A stretch of 6,884 nt of DNA from an uncultured Collinsella sp. (lineage in GTDB: Bacteria; Actinomycetota; Coriobacteriia; Coriobacteriales; Coriobacteriaceae). Below, piece by piece: positions 1-4,550 of the stretch (within the stretch, counting starts at the first letter, position 1; every line of letters begins with the position of its first letter). The stretch is taken from positions 1 to 6,884 of the forward strand of contig CALLFD010000387.1 of NCBI GenBank assembly GCA_937997605.1, written 5' to 3'. The translations under genes and the position numbers were made by a program. The notes beneath the pieces were generated by a model. The model had not been told where the DNA came from. It worked only from the letters and a program-made list of their open reading frames with translations, and searched no databases.

Positions 1-701
1 GGCTTGGTGGTGCGCACGTGGATGAGGCCCGTCATGTTGATGCAGCCGCTGATGATATCGTCTCCGGTTTTGGCCGGGCGGGGGACCGACTCGCCCGTGA
101 GCGCGGCGGTGTCGAGCTGTGTCTCGCCCTCGACGATGACGCCGTCGATAGGCACGCGCTCGCCGGGCTTGACGACGATGACGGTGCCGACGGCGATGTC
201 GTCGGGGAAGACCTGCTCGAGTGCGCCGTCGGACTGCTCGACGTTGGCGTAGTCGGGCGCGATGTCCATCATGGCACTGATCGACTTGCGGCTCTTGCCC
301 ACGGCATATGCCTGGAACAGCTCGCCGACCTGGTAGAACAGCATGACGGCGGCGCCTTCGGCCATGTGCGGGTCGGTATCGGGGAAGAGCACCATGGCAA
401 ATGCGCCGATGGTCGCGACTGCCATAAGGAAGCTCTCATCGAAGGCCTTGCCGCGGCGGATGTTATTGAATGCCTTTTGCAGTACGTCGTAGCCGGCAAT
501 CAAAAACGGCACGAGGAATAGCACAAAGCTGGCGTAGATGTCGCCCGGGGTGCCGAATGCGGCGGCGAGGGTGCCGAACTCATCGAGGGCGTACACCACG
601 GCAAAAATGCCCAGCGCTACCAGGATGCGGTTGCGCTTATGCTCGAGTGACTCTTTCTTCTTGCGCTTCTTCTTTTTCTTCTTGGGGTCGGCGGTGGCCA
701 T
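1..701 (-). CDS. Zn/Cd-type heavy-metal P1B ATPase, N-terminal part (runs off window)
   Basis: ATP-driven efflux pump for soft divalent cations (Zn, Cd, perhaps Pb) in the cytoplasmic membrane. The 233 visible residues give the N-terminus, the first membrane helices (about 25-47, 55-72, 88-107, 112-130) and most of the actuator domain, with the dephosphorylation motif TGES at 202-205. The stretch FDESFLMAVATIGAF, then FYQVGELFQAYAVGKSRKSI, then MDIAPDYANV is typical of the CadA/ZntA clade. The membrane CPC motif, the DKTG phosphorylation site and the ATP-binding domain lie beyond position 1. The start at 701 is supported by GGGAGG at 711-716, 9 bases upstream. Oddly, there is no N-terminal CxxC metal-binding domain; instead there is a very basic tract (residues 7-16, all Lys or Arg). 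The missing domain is probably the separate protein at 802-1020. It is the last visible gene of the operon; metal specificity cannot be fixed from this part. Confidence 0.93.
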   Translation of the reverse strand, partial: MATADPKKKKKKRKKKESLEHKRNRILVALGIFAVVYALDEFGTLAAAFGTPGDIYASFVLFLVPFLIAGYDVLQKAFNNIRRGKAFDESFLMAVATIGAFAMVLFPDTDPHMAEGAAVMLFYQVGELFQAYAVGKSRKSISAMMDIAPDYANVEQSDGALEQVFPDDIAVGTVIVVKPGERVPIDGVIVEGETQLDTAALTGESVPRPAKTGDDIISGCINMTGLIHVRTTK

Positions 702-718
702 GACTCGTATCCTCCCAT

Positions 719-747
719 TTGAATGTATGAACACTCGCTCATATAAT
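719..747 (+). promoter_or_regulatory. Promoter-like element overlapping the third ArsR operator, pointing away from the ATPase
   Basis: On the plus strand TTGAAT (719-724) and TATAAT (742-747) are separated by 17 bases, with the operator filling the spacer. The layout copies the repressor-gene promoter at 1495-1522, but here transcription would start near 754 and run antisense to the HMA gene. No convincing minus-strand -35/-10 pair for the ATPase was found in this gap. The element could be a true antisense promoter or an inverted duplicate kept only for its operator. Confidence 0.45.
726..743. promoter_or_regulatory. Predicted ArsR/SmtB-type operator upstream of the P-type ATPase
   Basis: TATGAACACTCGCTCATA is an imperfect dyad (TATGA...TCATA) that differs at only two positions from both operator arms next to the repressor gene (1464-1481 on the same strand; 1499-1516 on the other). 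ArsR-family repressors bind such 12-2-12-like dyads and release them when metal binds. It lies 24 bases before the ATPase start codon and beyond the HMA stop, so it could give the ATPase separate metal control or act as a roadblock to read-through. Confidence 0.75.
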
Positions 748-757
748 TTCGCGAGCA

Positions 758-780
758 AAGGCCGCGGCAAGCGCGGCCTT
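758..780. terminator. GC-rich hairpin between the HMA and ATPase genes (possible attenuator)
   Basis: A perfect 9-bp inverted repeat (AAGGCCGCG at 758-766, CGCGGCCTT at 772-780) with a 5-base loop lies 22 bases past the HMA stop codon. Neither side has a clear U-run after the stem, so strong intrinsic termination is doubtful. It may be a weak terminator, or an RNA-stabilising stem that makes the small HMA transcript more abundant than the pump transcript. Confidence 0.5.
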
Positions 781-801
781 GCAGGTTGGCGTAAACCTGG
801 G

Positions 802-1020
802 CTAGAGAATGATCTCGCAGTCCGGCTCGGCGTCGGCCGTAAACTCCACAACGCGGTTGAGCACCTCGTCGAACTCGGCGTCATCGGCCTCGAGCGTCAG
901 CTTCTGGGTCATATAGTTGACCGAAACGGACTTGACGCCCTCGAGCTTGGCAAGTTCGTCCTGAAGCTCGCGCGCGCAGTTGGCGCAGTCGATCTCGTCG
1001 AGTTTAAACTGCTTTTTCAT
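802..1020 (-). CDS. Stand-alone heavy-metal-associated (HMA) domain protein
   Basis: A 72-residue cytosolic metal-binding protein with the beta-alpha-beta-beta-alpha-beta HMA fold. It has D-CANC at residues 11-15, where Cys12 and Cys15 bind the metal, the strand SVSVNYMTQKLTLEA at 31-45, and a closing PDCEI at 66-70 with a third cysteine, Cys68. As I recall, this pattern matches the N-terminal domain fused to clostridial and actinobacterial Zn/Cd ATPases more closely than the CopZ copper chaperones (MxCxxC). It therefore looks like the detached metal-binding domain of the ATPase encoded next at 701. A good ribosome site, AAAGGA, lies 7 bases before the start. It follows the repressor gene by 62 bases and the ATPase starts 100 bases later. 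Likely role: deliver metal to the pump or modulate it. A copper chaperone role is possible but less likely given the SmtB-like repressor. Confidence 0.9.
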   Translation of the reverse strand: MKKQFKLDEIDCANCARELQDELAKLEGVKSVSVNYMTQKLTLEADDAEFDEVLNRVVEFTADAEPDCEIIL

Positions 1021-1082
1021 GGTGGGTTCCTTTCCCGTTTTTGCGGCTTGGGTGCAGGCCGCGCTGGTACCGTGGTTGGTTG

Positions 1083-1448
1083 CTATTCGCAGATATGGCT
1101 CATGCCCTGGTTGAGCATGGTGTAGACGTGGTCGTCGGCGAGCGAGTAGAGGATATTGCGCCCGTCGCGGCGGAACTTGACCAGGTGCGACTGCTTAAGC
1201 GTGCGCAGCTGGTGCGATACTGCCGACTGCGAGGTTTCGGTCGCTTCGGCGATGTCTGCCACGCAGAGCTCGCGGCCCATGAGGGCGTAGAGAATCTTGA
1301 TGCGCGTGGTGTCGCTGAAGACCTTGAACAGGTCGGCGAGGTCGTAGAGAAGCTCCTCGTCGGGAAGGTCCTCGGGCGAGCAGGTGGTGGGGACCGCGGG
1401 TTCGGTGGCCTCGATGTCGGGTTTCGTTTCATCAACGCGGATGCTCAT
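1083..1448 (-). CDS. ArsR/SmtB-family metal-sensing repressor (Zn/Cd type)
   Basis: A 121-residue winged-helix repressor expected to bind its own promoter as a dimer and to release when zinc, cadmium or similar ions bind. The core runs FKVFSDTTRIKILYAL (41-56), ELCVADIA (60-67), recognition helix SQSAVSHQLRTLK (73-85) and wing FRRDGRNILYSL (92-103). In the last helix Asp105, His107, His118 and Glu121 have exactly the spacing of the SmtB/CzrA alpha-5 zinc site (D, +2 H, +13 H, +16 E). Cys62 in ELCV matches the first alpha-3 cysteine of CadC, but the second is alanine (Ala64). Cys23 in the N-terminal arm could be an extra ligand. This favours zinc sensing through alpha-5; CadC-like thiolate sensing would be incomplete. 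The start is set by AAAGGA at 1456-1461, 7 bases upstream. It is the first gene of the operon with the HMA protein and the P-type ATPase. Confidence 0.95.
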   Translation of the reverse strand: MSIRVDETKPDIEATEPAVPTTCSPEDLPDEELLYDLADLFKVFSDTTRIKILYALMGRELCVADIAEATETSQSAVSHQLRTLKQSHLVKFRRDGRNILYSLADDHVYTMLNQGMSHICE

Positions 1449-1461
1449 TGCAATATCCTTT

Positions 1462-1518
1462 CATATGAACATGCGCTCATACAACTTACTTCCGATTATA
1501 TGAGCGCATGTTCATATG
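1462..1518. promoter_or_regulatory. Pair of ArsR/SmtB operators as a perfect 20-bp inverted repeat
   Basis: Positions 1462-1481 and 1499-1518 are exact reverse complements (20 of 20), separated by 17 bases. Each arm is itself an imperfect dyad, TATGA...TCATA, of the kind bound by SmtB/CadC-type repressors. One arm fills the promoter spacer. The other lies after the expected transcription start, within the leader, before the repressor ribosome site. This allows binding of two dimers and tight autoregulation. Confidence 0.85.
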
Positions 1519-1522
1519 TCAA
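1495..1522 (-). promoter_or_regulatory. Consensus sigma-70-type promoter of the repressor/HMA/ATPase operon
   Basis: On the minus strand a perfect TTGACA (1517-1522) is followed after 16 bases by a perfect TATAAT (1495-1500). The expected start is near 1488, leaving a leader of about 40 bases that contains the second operator arm and the ribosome site. The operator in the spacer explains repression by direct blocking of RNA polymerase. The slightly short 16-bp spacer is common in metal-regulated promoters. Confidence 0.88.
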
Positions 1523-1867
1523 TGACGTTTAGGTAATTCGTCGCACAAAATGATGGGGAATAGTGGACGAGATCCCGGACTGAGCGGTTTTGATAGCCGA
1601 TGCCGAGGTGGGTGCCCCCGCGCCGTGCAAAAATTGGAGTATTCTGCAACTATAGGGGGTCTGTTTATCTATTCCAGGCCAAATAAAGCCGCTCAAGAGT
1701 TATCCAAGGGCGGTAACCAGACAAGATCTTCCTCAAGTGTTGCCTAACGTTCCCGTTCAATAGCGTCTTTGTTTCTCATTTGGATTAACTTGTGAGTGCT
1801 GGAAGGCCGACCCTGCTGAATACTCGCAATTTTGCACATCGCTAGGGTACCCACCTTGTTAGCCGGC
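1523..1867. other. Non-coding stretch between the metal operon and the DUF559-like gene
   Basis: No supported gene. A 65-codon plus-strand frame at 1550-1747 lacks a ribosome site and any family I recognise. Composition shifts from the GC-rich neighbours to clearly more AT. No intrinsic terminator with a U-run was found for the DUF559-like gene that ends at 1868. The sequence reads like intergenic or decayed accessory DNA and may be a genus-specific repeat, which cannot be tested here. Confidence 0.5.
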
Positions 1868-3058
1868 CTAGTTTCCGGCACCGAAGACCTTGCCCTCGGG
1901 CGTGAGACTGCTTGTCTGGGCAAATGATGGGTTGTCGGATTCGACAGTCTGCATGTCATCGATTGCCGGAACTTCATTAATTGTCGGGTCATCCAGCGTG
2001 ATGCCTTCGAGTGTTGCTTTTTCGAGGTCGATTCGTTGGCGCTCTTCGGAATCCTGGCGAAGCTGCTTCTGAATTCGCCTTTTCTCTTCTATAAACCTTC
2101 TGAGCACAAACTGTCTCAGGTCCTCTTGCATGATTTGAAAGTCTTTTGGCAGACGCGAGGGGCGTACGCCCTCTTTCCGCTGGATTGCTTCCATGACCCT
2201 AACGAAAGAGCTGGCATGCATAAAGGAATAACGGCTGACGGTGATGATTCCGTATCCCATGGACGCAAGCGCATTCTTTCGTTCCTCATCGATTGCGCGG
2301 TCTTCTTCCGCGTCATGATAAAAACCGTTGTATTCAATGTCTGTGCGAGATTTCTTTAGATACGCATCCATAAAGAACTTTTTGCGTCTCGTGAGATTCT
2401 TTGCGGCGGCGGTGACCTGCACCTCGTAATCGGTCTCAATTCCCTTAATACCAAGCCCTCCTTCGCTTTTGGGCAGCGTTAGCATCATCACAAATGCCGT
2501 TTCCATGGGAGACCGGCATCCGTCGCGTACACATTGGATCGCCTTTCGGGCAAGGGCCAAACCGTCGCATCTGGTAATGGAATTAAAGAACTGCTTTAAC
2601 CTCTCGGTCGAGGTGAGCGCGAAACGCTCGTTATAAGAGGTGGAAGAGCCGGCTCCAAGGGAGTAAGCGCTGCACAATTCAAAGTAGTACTCCACCAGTT
2701 CGCGAAAAGGGAGATAGGTGGCGGCCTGAAGTGCGCAAAGCTCAACGCCAACAATGAAGATGCCATCTTCAAGCTCTATAAAGCGTGAGTTCGAGAATCG
2801 TTTTGACGAAACGTGGCATTGACAGTTCATTGCATAGCGCGCATTCCTGCGATCAAACACCATCACCTCGAGGGAATCATTTGCGCCGAGGGAAACATCA
2901 TGTTTGGTGAGCCATTCTGCGGCTGCGTCAAGGAGCGTTCCGGTGGGACATGATCCGTAAATCGCGGCAGGGTTACAGGACTCGATGCCTTTCGCAGACA
3001 CCGAATGCGCGGCCTGGTAGACCGCTTTTGCAGTGGTATGTGACAATACGATACTCAT
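1868..3058 (-). CDS. PD-(D/E)XK-like (DUF559/Vsr-type) protein, coriobacterial accessory family
   Basis: A 396-residue, probably cytosolic protein of unknown role. Its middle part resembles the DUF559/very-short-patch-repair nuclease fold: SPMET with Glu186, then FMDAYL with Asp231, then DIEYNGFYHD (240-249) with Glu242, Tyr243 and His248, then the strand GYGIITVS (268-275). These could form an E-D-ExY-type nuclease centre, although the Lys of a classic ExK is replaced by Tyr/Asn. The N-terminus begins MSIVLSHTTA and includes CALQAATYLPFRELVEYYFELCSAY (108-132), which I remember from many Coriobacteriia proteins annotated as hypothetical or endonuclease-like. The C-terminus (about 305-350) is a charged, probably helical or coiled region with an acidic tail. 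It has no partner gene, no clear ribosome site before 3058 (only the AT-rich tatata at 3061-3066), and codon and base use more AT-rich than its neighbours. Horizontal acquisition and a defence or DNA-processing role are inferences. Confidence 0.8.
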   Translation of the reverse strand: MSIVLSHTTAKAVYQAAHSVSAKGIESCNPAAIYGSCPTGTLLDAAAEWLTKHDVSLGANDSLEVMVFDRRNARYAMNCQCHVSSKRFSNSRFIELEDGIFIVGVELCALQAATYLPFRELVEYYFELCSAYSLGAGSSTSYNERFALTSTERLKQFFNSITRCDGLALARKAIQCVRDGCRSPMETAFVMMLTLPKSEGGLGIKGIETDYEVQVTAAAKNLTRRKKFFMDAYLKKSRTDIEYNGFYHDAEEDRAIDEERKNALASMGYGIITVSRYSFMHASSFVRVMEAIQRKEGVRPSRLPKDFQIMQEDLRQFVLRRFIEEKRRIQKQLRQDSEERQRIDLEKATLEGITLDDPTINEVPAIDDMQTVESDNPSFAQTSSLTPEGKVFGAGN

Positions 3059-3248
3059 GGTATATATCGTGTCAGCTAATGTCGTGTTGATGGCGCTGAG
3101 TGAAAAAGTCGTTTTAGAGGTCTAACCAAATGCTGTCCAAAAGCTTGACGCAATTATGGGCTGGTATGCCCTAAATAAAAGTTTTCGCAGCTTAGCTATA
3201 GCATATAAATACTCAATTGCCGCACATGTGATAGTGATACATCACCAT

Positions 3249-3270
3249 CCGACAACGAATTACGTGTCGG
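3249..3270. repeat. Short inverted repeat CCGACA...TGTCGG
   Basis: CCGACA (3249-3254) and TGTCGG (3265-3270) are exact reverse complements around a 10-base centre; with one bulged A the stem extends by a further CG/CG pair. It lies in AT-rich non-coding DNA with no adjacent start codon. It could be a small operator or a fold in a transcript. No protein is assigned. Confidence 0.5.
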
Positions 3271-3339
3271 GAATTGGCCGAAATCGTTCAAAATGAGGGT
3301 TCAGAATTTGTGATGGCAGATCTATCTGTGGAACGTAGG

Positions 3340-3375
3340 GCGGCCCCGCTGCGGGGTTTCCCGCTGTGGGGCCGC
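3340..3375. terminator. Nested GC-rich hairpin downstream of the exonuclease gene
   Basis: The outer stem GCGGCCCC (3340-3347) pairs with GGGGCCGC (3368-3375), and an inner stem GCGGG (3351-3355) pairs with CCCGC (3360-3364). It begins 35 bases past the stop codon of the minus-strand exonuclease gene, so it is a plausible 3'-end structure for that transcript. No U-run follows on the minus strand, so it is at best a weak intrinsic or Rho-assisted terminator. It may instead be a dispersed palindromic repeat. Confidence 0.55.
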
Positions 3376-3409
3376 TCGTGATCTACGCCGGAGTTTGTCG
3401 TAGACGTTT

Positions 3410-4378
3410 CTACTTGGCAAACAGGTTCTTGAGGTTGAACTCGGCTTGGACGGTGCGGAGCATGAGGTCGGTGTCGTCCAGGCCCAGATGCTGCTCGTTG
3501 GCGTCGGCGGCGAGGGTTCCACGGCGGCGCGCCCAGTTCTCGAGCGCGGCGGGGGCGGATTCGCGGGGGAGCGAGCGGACGTCGGCATCCAGGCTGCGGC
3601 AGATCTGGCGCGAGTCGATGACGATGATCTTGCCGGCGCGGCGTGCCTCGGCGTAACCGTCCAGATGAATTTTGAACCAGCTGTCCTCGAACGCGGCGTT
3701 ATGCGCCATGTACGGGTACTTCTTCATAAGCTTGAGCAGCTGCTTCTGCAGTTCCTTGTTCTCGCGGAACGGCTTTTTGCCGTCGATGTCGTCCCAGGTG
3801 ATATGGTGGATATTCGACAACGGCACATCCTCGCCGCGGTAGATGTCGGGCAGGCCGCAGTAATGCGCCTCGGCGTCATGCGGCACGGCGTCGCTGGTGA
3901 GGTCCATGATTTCCCAGCCCACGTTGATGATGTAGCCGCGCTCGGGCGCGCGACCGGTGGTCTCGATGTCGATGCCCAGCACCGTGCCTTGGATGGGCTT
4001 GCGAGCGTAGGAGACGCCGAGCGCGTCGCGGTCGCCGCGGATCTCGCGCATAACGGACGCGGCGGTGCGCTTTTGCATCTTGCCGATGGCGGCGCAGGTG
4101 TCGGCATCGGACAGGCCGCGCGAAAGCGTCGCGGGCGTCACGTTGCGCAGGCGTGCCTCGCCAATCTGGTCGCACAGGTCGCGGTTGCGGTCAGCCAGGT
4201 CGCGCACGGTGGCAAAGTCGAAGCTGGGGTCGCCCTCGGCGGTAAAGTACTCGGTCTCGAGCACCTTGAGGGCCTCTTCGCCCTTCTGGCGCTCGGACTC
4301 CATGGCGCCGTGATCGCCATAGATAAACATGGGAATAAACGGCTGGCGCTCGTATTCGAGTGCTTGTGAAACGTTCAT
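3410..4378 (-). CDS. DEDDh-family 3'-5' exonuclease-domain protein
   Basis: A 322-residue, probably cytosolic protein with an RNase T/DNA polymerase III epsilon-like exonuclease domain (about 132-315), expected to remove nucleotides from 3' ends using two metal ions. Visible motifs: Exo I LGIDIETTG with Asp137 and Glu139; Exo II MAHNAAFEDSWF with Asp232; Exo III HLGLDDTD with His297 and Asp302, the H-x4-D spacing of the DEDDh group. All five catalytic residues are present. The first 130 residues are not a domain I recognise; they are charged and largely helical (ADRNRDLCDQIGEARLRNVT, 62-81) and could bind nucleic acid or a partner. The start is set by AAGGAG about 8 bases upstream (4386-4391). 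The gene is divergent from the permease at 4551 across a 172-base region. DNA repair, RNA processing and proofreading are all possible; the substrate is unknown. Confidence 0.88.
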   Translation of the reverse strand: MNVSQALEYERQPFIPMFIYGDHGAMESERQKGEEALKVLETEYFTAEGDPSFDFATVRDLADRNRDLCDQIGEARLRNVTPATLSRGLSDADTCAAIGKMQKRTAASVMREIRGDRDALGVSYARKPIQGTVLGIDIETTGRAPERGYIINVGWEIMDLTSDAVPHDAEAHYCGLPDIYRGEDVPLSNIHHITWDDIDGKKPFRENKELQKQLLKLMKKYPYMAHNAAFEDSWFKIHLDGYAEARRAGKIIVIDSRQICRSLDADVRSLPRESAPAALENWARRRGTLAADANEQHLGLDDTDLMLRTVQAEFNLKNLFAK

Positions 4379-4397
4379 ATAACTTCTCCTTGGATGG

Positions 4398-4412
4398 GCC
4401 GCGTCGTGCGGC
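4398..4412 (-). promoter_or_regulatory. Small stem-loop in the exonuclease leader
   Basis: GCCGC (4398-4402) and GCGGC (4408-4412) form a 5-bp stem with a 5-base loop, 7 bases upstream (on the minus strand) of the AAGGAG ribosome site. It would fold in the mRNA leader without covering the ribosome site. A regulatory role is possible but unproven. Confidence 0.3.
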
Positions 4413-4440
4413 TCGGGTTCATTGAGATGTGGCGAGATGA

Positions 4441-4460
4441 TAGTTTACCATGGGCAACTA
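4441..4460. promoter_or_regulatory. 20-bp dyad in the divergent control region (candidate operator)
   Basis: TAGTTTACCATGGGCAACTA is symmetric at 16 of 20 positions (TAGTT-nn-CCATGG-nn-AACTA) and ends immediately before the -35 of the permease promoter. That position suits a repressor or activator acting on the permease, the exonuclease gene, or both. The binding protein is not known; it does not resemble the ArsR operators at 726-743 and 1462-1518. Confidence 0.5.
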
Positions 4461-4488
4461 TTGGCATCGCGCCTAGGACAACTACAAT
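4461..4488 (+). promoter_or_regulatory. Probable promoter of the metal permease
   Basis: TTGGCA (4461-4466) and TACAAT (4483-4488) are 16 bases apart, each matching the sigma-70 consensus at 5 of 6 positions. The expected start near 4495 gives a leader of about 55 bases before the ATG at 4551. That is too short for a yybP-ykoY-type manganese riboswitch, and no riboswitch core was seen. Confidence 0.6.
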
Positions 4489-4518
4489 ACCCTAGTTGAC
4501 CGCTAGGACTTTTACAAT
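4473..4518. repeat. Direct repeat CTAGGAC-nnn-TACAAT with extra CTAGG inverted elements
   Basis: CTAGGAC-AAC-TACAAT (4473-4488) is repeated 30 bases on as CTAGGAC-TTT-TACAAT (4503-4518). Between them CCTAG (4491-4495) faces the second CTAGG (4503-4507). The first copy includes the -10 box of the permease promoter, and the second lies just past the start site. This is the geometry of an operator for a metal- or stress-responsive repressor, possibly DtxR/MntR-like, but the regulator is not identified. Confidence 0.5.
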
Positions 4519-4550
4519 GCTGCCGAAAGACACGAAAGGTTCCATCCGTC

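Larger units (their letters stand above)
3059..3409. other. Long non-coding stretch between the DUF559-like gene and the exonuclease gene
   Basis: No gene is supported on either strand. It must hold the promoter of the minus-strand gene at 3058 and the end signal of the gene ending at 3410. Positions 3181-3240 are 23 G+C out of 60, against 48 of 60 at 3541-3600 inside the next gene, so the boundary is sharp. It contains several inverted repeats: 3158-3171 (GGGC/GCCC), 3249-3270 (CCGACA/TGTCGG) and 3340-3375. Confidence 0.6.

Noticed and set aside
538..1125. Plus-strand open frame downstream of the antisense promoter-like element
   Set aside because: It starts before that promoter, lacks a ribosome site, and is antisense to real coding sequence.
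1041..1532. Plus-strand open frame opposite the repressor gene
   Set aside because: It runs through the operator and promoter region, and the minus-strand repressor is unmistakable.
1550..1747. 65-codon plus-strand open frame in the intergenic region
   Set aside because: No ribosome site, no recognised family, and low-complexity ends; kept only as part of the non-coding stretch. A protein search of relatives could revive it.
1862..1879. GCCGG/CCGGC hairpin at the end of the DUF559-like gene as a terminator
   Set aside because: A 5-bp stem overlapping the stop codon with no U-run on the minus strand; too weak to call.
3056..3070. Leaderless start of the DUF559-like gene with the -10 at TATATA
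   Set aside because: The -10 would lie so close to the ATG that transcription would begin inside the codon or after it, and no good -35 was found.
3446..4369. Long plus-strand open frame opposite the exonuclease gene
   Set aside because: It is a shadow caused by high GC; the minus-strand frame has all DEDDh motifs and a strong ribosome site.
4496..4518. TTGACC plus TACAAT as a second permease promoter
   Set aside because: The spacer is only 11 bases, too short for sigma-70; TTGGCA-16-TACAAT just upstream is much better.
4490..4550. Manganese (yybP-ykoY) or Ni/Co riboswitch in the permease leader
   Set aside because: The leader is only about 55 bases and shows no conserved riboswitch core.
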